DNA from: Fistularia commersonii
Taxonomy: Eukaryota > Chordata > Actinopteri > Syngnathiformes > Fistulariidae
Length of the DNA: 64,000 nt
NCBI GenBank assembly: GCA_037954325.1
Contig: JBBMNZ010000003.1
Coordinates: forward strand, 20,949,392 to 21,013,391
Direction of reading: 5' to 3'
Positions 24,949 to 36,379 of the stretch are shown piece after piece. Position numbers and translations under genes: made by a program. Numbering within the stretch: the first letter of the stretch is position 1; the number at the start of each line of letters is the position of its first letter. Under the pieces are notes generated by a model, which ran no database searches, was not told where the DNA came from, and worked only from the letters and a program-made list of their open reading frames with translations.

Positions 24949-25799
24949 TTCCCTTGCTTTCCTTCCGTCCCCCCCCCCCCCAAGCGGCTTAGACGCTCTC
25001 CTCTCTGCACTCGCAACGCCGTCACTCCTCTTCCCCGAGATCCGTCCCCGAAATAAAAATTAAAACTAGCAGCAGCGCGCGTACCAGGAGCGGCTGTTCA
25101 TATTCTGGCCACTCCCCGCCCCGGTGACCAATCACTGCCTCCAACCCCCCCTCCCCCCCAAAACCGCCAATCATGCACAACCATCCACCAGATAACACAT
25201 GTCCACACACACACACACACACACACAAACCTGGGGCAATGTTAAAATGCACAGTGTTGAGAAGATTGCAGCACTTGCTCTAGCACTTCCTCCTCCTCCT
25301 CCTCCTCCCTGCCTCTCTTTTGGATCTCATTCCACACGCAGAGGTTGTTCTGGCTCACACTCGGTTTCGTTCACACACTCCTTCTGGGGTCATGCAGCAC
25401 CCCCCACCCCCCACCCTCAAAACAACTCGTTCCTGAAGTGTGTTTCCAGGTGAAAAACGTAGCCGCCGCTGACATTCAAGCAAAATAAACCGCCTGCTCT
25501 CCGCAACCCGGCAGCCATCTGGGTCAGTTGCTTTATGAGCCCGCAGGGGATGCCTCAAAGCGGCGGCGGCGGCGGCAGAGGCGCTGACTTTTTATTCGCG
25601 GCTCGAATCGGGATGGAACGGATTTCTATTTTTTTGTCCAAACCCGCAGATTGAACGTGACCCGATGCCCGAGCGACTTGGGTGAAAAGATGGCGCGTCG
25701 ATGCCTCGAAACGGCGACGAAACGGTGAAAAGGAAACTCGCGATGATCCGATCTGATTGACAGACGGACGATAATGTTTATCATTGAGTAATGTTGCAA

Positions 25800-26245
25800 G
25801 TACAGTGTCGCCGCCGCTGTTGCTCACTTCTGCAAGCCTCCTTTGACACAGCGAAAACAAACTCTGGCAACGAAGTGTGCAATTTTGGGGCCGAGTCGTA
25901 CCAAAAGGAAACTAAAAATGGCATCGTGGCTTCTATGTGTTGACCAAAGATAGCCTGGGACTGAAGTCTGACAAAATGAAAAATATAATTTATATTTTTA
26001 ATGTCTTCCGTTGATTTTCTTTCAGACATATAAGTTCTACCTTAAGGATAAATACCACCTGCTGACAGCCACTGACTTTTTTTATAGAAGCGTAAGAATC
26101 ATCCAAATGTGGATGAAATGTGTTCCCAAAGTTTATAAGAACCGTGTTGGTACTGTTTGACTCGAAGTAAATTAATAGGATTGATTTCACACATGATTTC
26201 ACACTTTGAAAAGAAACCTTCGGCTGCAGACGTATATTTTACTTC
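25800..26245. other. Non-coding stretch, no gene recognised
   Basis: Sequence leaving the CpG-rich region and becoming AT-rich. No exon or repeat was recognised. Confidence 0.4.
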
Positions 26246-26249
26246 AAAT

Positions 26250-27045
26250 ATTTTCCTTTATGTGTCTCCATATGATGTGTGAATGAGGGAGTGAAGGTTT
26301 TTATTTCTCTCTGTGGCATGTGAGTGAATAGTACCGTAATCACTATAAGCCGCTACTTTTTTGACACTCTTAAACAATGATGTGGCTAATTTTTTGTTTT
26401 TTGTTTTCAATTAAAAGTAAAAAAAAATATTTCTGTGTGAATATCTCATGTTATAACGTGGACACCTGCCACTTATAGATAAGTGCGGTCTATGTATATG
26501 TATATGTACATATGTACATATGTACTCATATATTGATTTATTTATTTTTGCCAGCACGGCTTATATTCAGGTGCGCTCAATAGTCCAGAAATTGCGGTAT
26601 GTCTTTGTTTGACGTGAATGAGAATGAAGTTTTGTGTTTCTTTGTGTGAGAGTGAATCGATATATTGCTTCGATGATGTGCCAACATGACAGTGAATGGT
26701 TGTTTTTGTCCTTATGATGTGTAAATGAGGGATTGAAGGGTTTTATTTCTTTTTATAATATGTGAATGACTCGCTCTCTCACTGATGTACCGATGAAAGA
26801 GAGAATGTCTGTGTTTGACGGTGATGTGTCTCTATGCGACAAAAAAAAAAACTTTATATGTTGTGTGACTGTTTGTATATCTATATAACTTGTGTTTCTA
26901 TATGATATAGAGATGCCTTAATGGCCTACCAATGAAGAGTCCCCATATGATGTGTCAGTGAGGTTATGTATCTTTATATGACATGGAACTGAGAGAGTAA
27001 ATGATGTATTTCTCTATATGACCTGTAAATGAATGGTGTTTCTCT
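26250..27045 (+). repeat. Degenerate minisatellite array
   Basis: Imperfect units of 'gtctctatatgatgtg' plus 'tgaatgagggagtgaa' repeat from about 26262 to 27045, interrupted by the MITE at 26332-26599. The units vary in length and have many changes, so the array is old. It continues on the far side of the Tc1 element at 28626. Confidence 0.75.
26332..26599. mobile_element. MITE with TA target duplication
   Basis: The ends are 'taccgtaat' on the left and the complement of 'taccgcaatttctggac' on the right, with TA at both outer edges. It sits within the minisatellite. The inner part is AT-rich with 'tacatatg' dyads. The ends resemble those of pogo/Tigger-derived MITEs of fish; there is no transposase. 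A related end occurs at 16234. Confidence 0.6.
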
Positions 27046-27046
27046 A

Positions 27047-28624
27047 TAAGCCATTGGGAATTAAAGTATTTAGTCAGCCACTAATTGTGCAAGTTTTCCC
27101 ACTTGAAAAGATGAGAGAGGCCTGTAATTTCCATCATAGGTACACTTTAACTATGAGAGACAGAATGGGGGGGAAGAATCACAGGGAATCACATTGTAGG
27201 ATTTTTAATGAATTAACTGGTAAATTCCTTGGTAAGATAAGAATTTGGTCACCTCCACAAAAGCAAGATTTCTGGCTCTCACAGACCTGTGACTTCTTCT
27301 TTAAGAGGCTCCTCTGTCCACCACACGTTACCTTTATTAATGGCACCTGTTTGAACTGGTTATCAGTATAAAAGACACCTGTCCACAACCTCAAACAGTC
27401 ACACTCAAACTCCATTATGGCCAAGACCTTTCAAAGGACACAAGAAACCAAATTTTAGACCTGCATCAGGCTGGGAAGACTGAATCTGCAATAGGTAAGC
27501 AGCTTGGTGTGAAGAAATCAACTGTTGGAGCAATTATTAGAAAATGGAAGATATACAAGGCCACTTATAATCTCCCTTGATCTGGGGCTCCATGCCAGAT
27601 CCACCCCGTGGGGTCAAAATGATCACAAGAATGGTGAGCAAAAATCCCAGAACCACACGGGGTGACCTAGTGAATGGCCTGCAGAGAGCTGGGACCAAAG
27701 TAACAAAGGCTACAATCAGTAACTCACTACGCCAGGGACTCAAATCCTGTAGCGCCAGACAGTGTTAAGCAGTGTCCCCCCGCCCCCGCTAAAGGCAGTA
27801 TATGTCCAGTCTGAAGTTTGCTAGGGAGCATTTGGATGATCCAGTAGAGGATTGGGAGAATGTCTTATGGTCAGATGAAACCAAAAGGGAACTTTTGGGT
27901 AAAAACTCAACTTGTTGTGTTTGGAGGAGAAAGAAAGCTGAGTTGCATCCAAATAACCCCATACCTACTGTGAAGCATGGGGGTGGTAACATCATGCTTT
28001 GGGGTTGTTTTTCTGCAAAGGGCCCAGGACGACTGATCCGTGTCAAGGAAAGAACGAATGGGGCCATGTATTGTGAGATTTTGAGTGAAACCTCCTTCCA
28101 TCAGCAAGGGCATTGAGGATGAAATGTGGCTGGGTCTTTAAGCATGACAATGATCCCAAACATACCGCCCAAGCAAGGAAGGAGTGGCTTTGTAAGGAGC
28201 ATTTCAAGGTCCTGGAGTGGCCTAGCCGGTCTCCAGATCTCAACCCTACAGAAAATATTTGGAGGGAGTTGAAAGTCTGTGTTGCCCAGCAACAGCCCCA
28301 AAACATCACTGCTCTAGAGGGGATCTGCATGGAAGAATGGGCCAAAATACCTGCAGTAGTATGTAAAAACCTTGTGAAGACTTAGAGAAAATGTTTGACC
28401 TGTCATTGCCAACAAAGGGTATTTAACAAAGTATTGGGGTTGAACTTTTGTTATTGACCAAATACTTATTTTCCACCATAATTTGCAAATAAATTCGTTA
28501 AAAAAAAATCTCATTCCGTCTCTCATAGTTGGAGTGTACCTATGATGACAATTCCAGACCTATGTCATCTCAAGTGGGTCAACTTGCACAATCGGTGGTT
28601 GACTAAATACTTTTTGCCCCACTG
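27047..28624 (+). mobile_element. Tc1-like (DD34E) transposon, nearly full length
   Basis: About 1.58 kb, the usual size of a Tc1 element. The terminal inverted repeats are long: the right end reads inward as 'cagtggggcaaaaagtattt', and the left end matches from 'aaagtatttagtcagcca' although its outermost dozen bases are altered. Both ends also share 'catcataggtacact' and 'aactatgagagac' about 90-110 bases inside. The target is a TA within the minisatellite, which continues on both sides. The transposase inside is frameshifted. Confidence 0.85.
27417..28385 (+). pseudogene. Tc1-like transposase, frameshifted
   Basis: The gene is spread over at least four frames. 27417-27458 starts MAKTF and hits a stop. 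27462-27579 encodes the first helix-turn-helix (HQAGKTESAIGKQLGVKK). 27577-27768 covers the second DNA-binding part. 27802-28096 holds WENVLWSDETK with the first catalytic Asp. 28113-28385 holds FKHDNDPKHTA with the second Asp and SPDLNPTENIWRELK with the Glu; 34 residues separate the second Asp from the Glu, so the DD34E triad is visible. Several indels and an early stop make it inactive, although most motifs are still readable, which suggests a moderately recent insertion. Confidence 0.85.
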
Positions 28625-28625
28625 T

Positions 28626-28765
28626 ATCTACATGGTGTGTGAATGGTTGTCCGTCTAAGTGACTTGTGAATCAGAGGCTGAGTGGTTGTTTGCCTTTATA
28701 TGACGATGGAATGAGAGGTGTGTTTCTATATGAGAGGAGAGTGAATTGTTGTATGTCCACATGCA
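28626..28765 (+). repeat. Minisatellite, continuation right of the Tc1 element
   Basis: Starts 'tctacatggtgtgtgaatgg' and holds three to four units of the same repeat as 26250-27045. With the Tc1 element removed, the two halves join into one array. Confidence 0.7.
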
Positions 28766-29212
28766 GTGATGTGCGGCGAGGTTTATGGCAAACCCATGAG
28801 GCAGGAGAACTGTGTGCCTCACTTAGAGGCTCTTTGCAGCCGTTTAATGATCCCTCAGCACAAGAAACTAGTACCACACATACAGTTGTTGACAAAAACA
28901 CTGTACATTGGAAATGGTGTTCATATAGAAAAAGTGTTTAAACATTTTAATGGGGACAGACAGCGATCGGGTCAACGTTGAGACTTAGCAGTCCGCTACC
29001 TCACCGCAAGTCTCTTCTCAGTATTTAACCAGTAAATGTGTTTTTTTTTTTTTTCATTGAATGGAAAACAATCTAAAACTGGTGAAGTTGAATGAAATAT
29101 ATCGTTATACTGCAAATCACTGATAAATATAACCACTTGATTATTGTTTTCATTTTATATTTTTTTTCTTTCCAAGATTGGCAAGTGAGGCACGGCCTCT
29201 CCTGACTGCACG
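28766..29212. mobile_element. Probable non-autonomous DNA transposon
   Basis: The left edge 'acatgcagtgatgtgcgg' and the complement of the right edge 'acgtgcagtcaggagagg' agree at 13 of 18 bases. The sequence starts with a minisatellite unit on the left ('gtatgtccacatg') and minisatellite returns on the right ('agagagtgaatg', near 29240), so it is an insertion into the array. No clear target duplication and no transposase were found. The family is unassigned. Confidence 0.45.
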
Positions 29213-29214
29213 TC

Positions 29215-30925
29215 TCTGCGTAAATGGGATGCTAATAAGAGAGTGAATGTCTGTAATTCACATGTGAATGAATGGTTCTGTGTCTCTATACGACATGTTT
29301 AATGAGGTTTTTTTTTTCTTCATGTATTGGTGCGATCTACATCCTCCATTCATCCAGTAAGGGTTTCTGTTACTTCCTTGAGGGCAATTAGATATTTCTT
29401 CATAAATTACAATGTTCCTCAGCGACTTGGACCCCAACACTGAACATTCACGATGACCAATCAACGGTTTTGACTAAAAGAGGACTCCCATCAAGTCTGT
29501 TCCGTAGCCAGAACATTTTTTGTTTTGTTTTGAGTTACACTCAGCAGTCGATTAACTATACATTCAAAGAAACTCCATGCTTATGCAGATCTTTGTATAA
29601 CTAGGAACATTTCTCCACCATCATAATCAGCTTTGGTTGAGAGGTTACTAATTACATACTGAGATACTTACACCGAGCAAAAACGAAAACTCCTCTTTTC
29701 AATTATTGTCCAACAATCATTCATATACATGGCTGCATAATATATATATAATATCTCGCTAACTTGTCAATTAAGACGCTAATTGCTATAATCAACAGTC
29801 ACTTTCTTGAGATAAATACTCAGTTGAATCATGAGGCGGGAAACTCATCAACACCGTGACGAATCATAGTTAATCACCACTCACAAAGCCAAACACCTTA
29901 CTGCGACTCGTCTGCAAATAAAAATAACGAAGCACCTCGCCAGCGCACGAATACAACCGCTGTGAATTCACATGTGTGACGGCGCCCCATGAATAGTCTC
30001 TGCATAGGTGATTTAGAAAAAAAATTACATAAGAAACAATATAAAGGAATTAATCTTCTTTAAATCCAGTGGTTTCTATTCACAGGCCCATATTGAAATG
30101 ATCGTGAACGTCTGTGTTGTGTAAATGAGAGGTAAATGTAGTGGCGTGCTTGGATGTTGCGTCCTGGTCCCCCTGCTGTTGTAAAGGGGTAACTGTCTTG
30201 ATTTCCCCATGTTTATGGCTGGAATATGAGTCTCGTATGCAATTTCCCCTCAAATTTTTCATATGTCTGGGTATACAGACAACCTCCCTGAGCACACTGA
30301 GGACCACTGTGAGCACCATTAGGTGTGCATACTGTGTCCACACACCAGTATCACACCTGAGCTTATAGCAAGTTCCATGACTTATTAAAAGAATCGAATT
30401 ACAACAGCAATTTCCATTTGTTTACTTTTAATTTAACTCATTTGGCCAATTGACAGCATTGATGGATTCATTTTGATGGCAAGTAAAATAATGTCAATTA
30501 GAACTTTAACTTGCTCAGGGTCAGATTTTTTTTTTTTTTTTTATGTGACAGGTTGTTCTTTTTGTACCAATTGCTATTCCCATCTTGAGTCTTTGTATAA
30601 TTCCAACAGCATTTGTATGACTTTTTTGCTGAATGTATCGCTTGAGGTAGTCCAGCACCCATTTAGTCCATATTTTTCCATTAGAAAACTCGCTAGCTAC
30701 TTTAGCTTAGCTGCATGTTTTTCAGAGCAGACCTTTCTCACTCGAAAAAGAAAAAAATATCACCCAGTTTCACAGCTTAAAAGAACCGCATTTCTTTTTT
30801 ACTTTGGTTTAATGAGTGGACATATCACATTCACTGCCAAATCGTTTTGCCACTATAAGGGGTTAGCATGCTAGCATTAGCATAACTCCGCCAGTTATTA
30901 TTGTTATATAGAGTGTATGGGCAGA
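29215..30925. other. Non-coding stretch, no gene recognised
   Basis: Begins with leftover minisatellite units to about 29310 and then unassigned AT-rich sequence with a T run at 30525-30542. The 'ttagcatgctagcattagc' segment at 30865-30885 is a simple sequence common in fish. No exon was seen. Confidence 0.4.
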
Positions 30926-30929
30926 GCAC

Positions 30930-31172
30930 GTACGCAAGTACTGTCAAATGCCGTGATTGGCTGCGTGGCGTATTTGCATCGTATCATATGATTGGCTGGA
31001 AACCTGTCCACATCTGTCACCCACTGAGTTACACAGCAAAATTTTACAGAAAAAAATGTTATATATCTAATTCATTTGCAGTGCGCACACTGCGCTGGAT
31101 AGGTTTTCTTGTGCGCCGAGTGTGCGAGCAGTGCACAATTGCACAATGGCGCAGCTAAGAGGGAACATTGCT
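30930..31172 (-). repeat. DNA-transposon-like fragment with 'gttccctcttagctgcgc' end
   Basis: On the minus strand the edge reads 'aatgttccctcttagctgcg', followed by 'attgtgcactgctcgcacac'. I recognise this as the end of an abundant fish repeat of DNA-transposon type. The other end was not found. Confidence 0.4.
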
Positions 31173-31174
31173 CC

Positions 31175-33285
31175 TAGGAATACCTAAATTACAGAACGGG
31201 CAACATAAATAATCTTGTATGAAAATTGTAACGGCTTTCCAGAAATCCTGGGATGAAATATCACAAGGTCACCAGACGAGTTCAATTTTAGATTTATTCA
31301 ACTTATTTGTTTCAGGCCCGGTTCTCAATCCTTGTTAATATATTTTCGTATTTGTAGTACCCCTTGCGTCTGAAAGTAATGATTTTTCGCTTATAAAAGA
31401 ATTGCCTTATTAATCCATGTTTGAAAAAAAAAATGATATAATGACAAGCTCTCAGTCTTTGTTTCAATGAGTGTTATTTGTGAGTGCTTTCAAAAAAAAA
31501 AATCACACTAATGGGATTTAATTATACTTTTCATTTTTTTCTAATTTTTAGTCTAAAAATTTACCAGAAATTAGGCGACGATCTCTATTTCCCCTCTGGG
31601 CAAAAGAACGCAAACTTAGGTCAGCTAACATATTTTTGATACAATCAAAATTATTCCATTAAGGCACTTCTGGCTCTGTGGTATTCAGATTTTTTTTTTT
31701 TTTTTTTTTTACAAATTTCAATACTGCTTTTAGTACAACACTAACAGGGATATTCTCCTCATAAATATAGCGGGATAAAATTTCACAGCCTGATTTGTGT
31801 TTTAATTTCAGCATGTGAATCACGCAAGGGGTAAAAAAAAAACTCAAGGGGTTTAGCAGGACCGGAACGCAGGCTTGCAGAGAGGCCAAGCGGCTGGTTT
31901 GGGGAAGATATGGGGGAAAACCAAAATAAAAACGGGGAGGCGGTAACCATGAACTGCAAAAAATTGGGGAAACTGATCTGACAGATCCATGCAGGATCAT
32001 TACCTCTCTGCAGAGCAGTACTTCTGAGACTCCAGGTAAATATCGATGTGATAATAATCAACTTAGTTAAACCGCCCTGTCTCTAAACCATAGGGCATAA
32101 AAAATACTTTCCAGTTTCCAATCAATAGAATATATATGCAATATATATACAAATATGGCAACACTGTTTGCCGGCTGTTTAAAATCTCCTTCACTGCAGA
32201 TCAGAGGATGGCGGAACACAAAAACAACAAACAGAAAGTATCGCTTTGAGATATCGACAAAATCTTTGCTCAAACTCACAGCGGCATATTTAAACGGGAA
32301 AAGGAAAATACATTTTCAGATATGAAGTCGGTGCTTGAATTGCAATCGTGCCAGGACTGTCTCTTAAAGTGGAATTCATTCGGGGTTGGATGAGGGCAGA
32401 GAACGCTTGTCAGTGTCATCAAAACAAATATAATTTGGATAACAAGGTGCTTTTAAATGCAGGAAAAAAAATGATTATTTTTCAAAAAAGCGTACCGTTC
32501 CCTCTTATAATGGAAATGTTTGTCCTCTGTTTAAAATTAGACAGAGATCTTTGTCTTGAAAAACTTTTTTTTTTTCAGTTCGTTCCTTTTCAATTGGACG
32601 TGTTGACTCCAGTCTCGATTCTCATATGAGGATATAATTGCAGTTTGACTGAAGAAGAGATACCTATCAATGTTGTACGAGAATATCATGAGATTAGTAT
32701 TCTGTCCCGGCACTGAGGACAATCTAATGTGCTACGGAGAGCAATGATCAGCGTTAAATGTGTCCTTAGTGATAAAGCATAATGGAATTCAATAAGTGAT
32801 GATGGTGCAGCGTGAAATTACGGAATATTTTCTGCGCTGTAATTAACTAGAGATGTAAAAAAGCAGCTGACTGAACAATGAAGAAAAGTCCACGTGGGTT
32901 TTATAGAGCTGATTTCGCGTAAACCCCCCCCCCCAGCCCCACCCAAAAATAAATCTTTCAAACAGTATACACATATATATCTTTAAAAAGTACATTTCAT
33001 AAGTGCCACGCATTTATTGTAATTGTAGAGGTAATAACAAAGTATTTTTTGTTTTGATTGCCACAAAACTACAAATTTAACTAAATGCAGCGGCAGCTCC
33101 TGGCTAAATTATCAGGTTGGCAATTTTTGCAATGATGACTAAGATGTCCCATTCTAAAGGTAAATTAGCCAATGTCAGTTTATCCCCAAAAATCTCAGAT
33201 AGTGAAGAAAGAATTTTTGACCATTGCCCGTATGACAAAAGCAAATATGTGAGCCCTCCCAGAACCCATAGGGAATGCATGGAAG
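31175..33285. other. Non-coding stretch, no gene recognised
   Basis: AT-rich, with a T run at 31691-31710, a C run near 32924 and dyads of 'atatat' near 32130. No exon with splice context was recognised. Confidence 0.4.
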
Positions 33286-33289
33286 TCCC

Positions 33290-33535
33290 CTTTTTTGGAG
33301 GGAAAAAAAAAAAAAGATGTCACCTTAGAGTCTATGAGGTGATTTCAACCTGACTGAAAATCACCCCAAAAAGGGGCGTTTCCCCACAAAGGAACACTGT
33401 ATTCTGATTGGACGATCTATTCAAAGGTAGCTACAATGGTCAGACCTGCTGTTAAAGCAAGAGAATGGTATTTTAAAAATTCTTTCGCTTTGGCGGCGCA
33501 TCACCCGGATCACCCTTATGAACAAACCGCCCCTG
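33290..33535 (+). repeat. Dispersed repeat family A, copy 2
   Basis: Matches the minus strand of 15940-16205 and part of 36380-36490. Shared blocks include 'cctgactgaaaatcaccc', 'aaaggggcgtttcccc', 'gtagctacaatggtcag' and 'gcgcatcacccggatcac'. The end 'atgaacaaaccgcccctgac' corresponds to 'ttcatgagggtgatcaggg' of copy 1 in reverse. It is non-coding. Confidence 0.7.
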
Positions 33536-33539
33536 ACTA

Positions 33540-35240
33540 AATGAAGGAGTGTGATCTGAGTTTTTTGGGGGGGGTTCTGGGCGGGTCTTTTCTCAATGGG
33601 CGTAAAAGCTGCAGGGGTCGACCTTCAGTAGTAATCACTTTTATGTAACACATGGGTATTTGACTTATTGGAAAACACCGACTTTAAAATTAATGGTGGA
33701 GAAAGAGACTGACCCATTGTGAGTTCTAGATATTCTTAGCACTTTTAAAACATCACCTTTCCGAAATGAGTAAGTTTTATTTTGTGATTTGAATAACTAT
33801 GGAAAAACTGTGCTGAATTTCCATTTGTTCATAATTGATACCCCTTATCCCGTTCACAGGAAGGCTGCGACCAAACCCGGCTGGCATCCACCTCAGACAA
33901 ACCATTAATCTGGGGCTAATCCAGGGAACGTGCGTCCCTAGATTAGCCACTGCCTGGAACCGCGGCCGTTGAGGATGAGAAACCTGAGAGAGCCCACGAT
34001 AAAGGTACTGGGAGTACACCGATGCCACACAGAAAAGGCAAATGAGATTCATTGAGATTAATCGAGATTAATTTTGATTAATCGAGATTAATCTAGATTA
34101 AAACACAAACTGATCTAATCTCATGATAAATTCAAGTTACGTAATGAGGAATGCGCTGTTGAATGATTAGTTGTGAACAAGTTGTATGATAGTAGGTATG
34201 GTTATCATTTTATTAGTGTCTTGTTTAATAGGAATCATTTGAAGAAACCAAAAAACTGGGATAGAAAGATATCATTAGCGTATGTTTGTTGTTGTTGTTT
34301 TACTTTAGTCGTAAGTCCAGAGTTAATTCCATGCCGACGGTGGTGATCTATTTCCCGAGATGAAAAGTCACCCATCAAAGGTTAAAGGTCATCCTCTGGG
34401 CCCCATTAATAACCGTGCGGCTGTAATCGCAACCCGGCCTCGAATTGATGAGATGTTTTTCCCGGGACCAAAACATCGCCGCAGAGTGATGAAATGAGAG
34501 TCAGGCGTGCATGCAAGGATGCAACACTTTTTATGTCCCGACTGCGTTGACATGGCGATTAGAGGATAATGAGAACGGAGTGGTCCACATTCCGATTTTT
34601 TTCCAAATGGCCTAACATTGCTGATAAACATGAATTGAAAAAAGAAAAAAAAAGAAATAGACATAAACCAATGTCGAACGGTAATATGAATCGAAAACGC
34701 AGCTGGTCTGCATTAGTCTAACATTTTAAGCCTTTTCACACTCATTAATTAACCTTTCAAATAAAAGAATCAATGAACGCAGCGATACGTACACGCACGC
34801 TACCTCAAAACATACGCAGGCATAACAGTAAAATTACCATGAAATGCTCATCGGGCGACTTATTGTTCGTTTGCCGCATGTATGTGGTCGAGCCCATTCA
34901 TGTCAGCAGCTGTGAAAACTGTCACGCTGAAATGTAATTACACCGTGCGCTACGCTTGGAGACAAACAGAGACACACAACATGACTGTGGGTGGATGCAA
35001 AGTATGATTCTATGCTTTACACCATGACTCTACGCCCACCTGCCCTCTTTGTGTAGTTCTACAGAATGAAGAAAAATCGACTATGCTCCTATGTATCAAA
35101 TGACTGACGGTATCTTAAAACCGCCTTGTGAAAAATTAAAAACAAATCGCCCATTGCCGTATGTCCATCTTCGTATTCTAAGAGCTGTCCTTTCTTTGCA
35201 GTCATAAAACATTTCATTTGTTTCTTTCGCACTCCGCACA
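33540..35240. other. Non-coding stretch with a short TAATC-rich array
   Basis: Unassigned sequence. It includes a short imperfect tandem array of 'gattaatcga' at about 34044-34100. The stretch 34380-34600 has mixed, non-repetitive composition and could be conserved non-coding sequence. It ends in a pyrimidine-rich tract that leads into the candidate exon at 35242. Confidence 0.4.
34044..34100 (+). repeat. Short tandem array of 'gattaatcga' units
   Basis: Five to six imperfect 10-17-bp units with the core TAATC. The core equals the binding motif of OTX/bicoid-class homeodomains, but the array may equally be simple-sequence expansion. Confidence 0.6.
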
Positions 35241-35241
35241 G

Positions 35242-35407
35242 GAGCATCGCGGAGATTCATGCTTCGCTTGAATATAACAACCAGAGCCTATTTGCGCCGA
35301 TTGCAGAGGAGCATCGGTTGCAACTGGTCACTTTAAGAGAGGATGTTCTGAAAAAGACGGCAAAGGAAGTGACATCTAACATGGCAGATCCAGAGATAGA
35401 GAATTAA
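35242..35407 (+). CDS. Candidate terminal coding exon, unknown protein
   Basis: A pyrimidine-rich tract ending in CAG (acceptor at 35239-35241) is followed by 55 codons in phase 1 ending with a TAA at 35405-35407. The peptide begins SIAEIHASLEYNN, continues IAEEHRLQLVTLREDVLKK and ends DPEIEN. It is charged, rich in Glu, Lys and Leu and could form a helix or coiled coil. The codons are free of homopolymers, unlike the flanks. A second acceptor-like tract lies 40 bases earlier (CAG at 35200-35202), from which the same frame also stays open. I cannot name the protein and no upstream exon of the gene was found, so it might be chance. An AATAAA at 35707-35712 could serve as a poly(A) signal but belongs to the pogo-like insert that follows. 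Confidence 0.35.
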
Positions 35408-35523
35408 TCTCTTCGCCTAACGGCGTATCAGGAAAGGGAATGGATGGAAATCAAAATCAAGGTCAGGTCACTTCAGGTGACAACCTGAGATTTTTCTCCT
35501 CTGCTTCTGTACATGGCTCTATG

Positions 35524-36267
35524 TACCATATTTTCTGCACAATAAGGCTAAAAGCCTTTGATTTCCTAAAAAAAAATGACAGTGTGCCTTGTAATCCGAT
35601 GCACCTTATATATGGATCAATATCGGTTAATTATGGCTACCGAAGTAACGGGGCGTCGCTGAAGTTACAGTAAAGGGGAATTCCATTCCCACACCACTCC
35701 CATGTGAATAAAGACACAAAATGGCACCTTTCAAGAGACACAACGCTTACAACGCAGAGTTCAAACTCAGTCACGCAGTAGAGCACGGGAATAGAGCTGC
35801 AGCGAGAGAATTCAACAGTAATGAATCAATGTTGCGGAAGTCGAGGAAGCAACAAGATGACCTGCGCCAAGACTAAACAATGAAGGCAACAGCGCTAGCT
35901 AGCGTCATGAACATCAGTGAATTTAGAGGCGGTCCTTCTTGGTGCTTTCGTTTTATGACAAGTTTTGAACTGCGACAAATGGAGTTGGAAAAACTGTTTT
36001 CACCAAAGGCGGCACAAATACCAGTAAGAGCTACCGGTACGTACGGTACCGTATTGTGAATGCACTAACTTGTTTTGGGAGTGAACGGAGTTGTCAGAAC
36101 GTTGGTTTGTATTCTATTAATGAAGTTTGACTTATCTGACTGTTTTGTTGACATTCCCTTTAGCGCAGCTTCATCTAGTGGATGCATAACACAACCCCAG
36201 CCACGACAGTAGTTTCTATTCTATGCGCCTTATAATGCAGTGCGCCTTATAGTGCGGAAAATATAAT
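35524..36267 (+). mobile_element. Non-autonomous pogo-like DNA transposon
   Basis: The ends are inverted: left 'taccatattttctgcacaat', right the complement of 'ttatattttccgcactataa'. The sub-terminal 'gccttataatgcagtgcgcc' is typical for this family in fish. Inside is the start of a transposase with a Brinker-type DNA-binding domain; the catalytic part is missing. The target looks like TA. Confidence 0.65.
35721..35876 (+). pseudogene. Pogo-like transposase start with Brinker-type DNA-binding domain
   Basis: Fifty-one codons starting MAPFKRHNAYNAEFKL, followed by VEHGNRAAAREF and a RKQQDDL stretch. This matches the Brinker-like helix-turn-helix found at the N-terminus of pogo-superfamily transposases (usual pattern: aromatic-x-x-x-F-K, then H-G-N-R-A-A-x-R-E-F, then R-x-W-R-K-Q). 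Here the usual Trp of the last motif is Ser (LRKSRKQ). A stop follows at once, and no CENP-B or DDE domain is present. Confidence 0.65.
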
Positions 36268-36379
36268 ACAATATAGTTAAATTCTTTCTTTCTTTTTTTT
36301 TTTTGTTCTGTTTTAATTAACTCTCCATGCTATTTCCTGCTTCTTAGTGTTGCAATCCCACACATTGACTAAAAAAAAA

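Larger units (their letters stand above)
22690..25800. promoter_or_regulatory. CpG-rich region around the tetraspanin first exon
   Basis: CG dinucleotides are dense at 22690-23050, 23340-23780, 24090-24240 and 25460-25780, in contrast to the AT-rich flanks. CpG-rich regions mark promoters of many vertebrate genes, and this one surrounds the first coding exon of the minus-strand tetraspanin. The transcription start would be expected upstream of 23345, that is at higher coordinates. The region also carries (CA)n at 23131-23150 and 25204-25228, a 21-base G run at 24272-24292, (TC)n at 24915-24942, a 13-base C run at 24969-24981, (TCC)n near 25288 and (CGG)n near 25561. No TATA box or exact start site could be assigned. 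Confidence 0.6.

Noticed and set aside
31900..32036. Donor-like AG|GTAAAT at 32036 after an open stretch
   Set aside because: No acceptor with a pyrimidine tract lies upstream before an in-frame stop.
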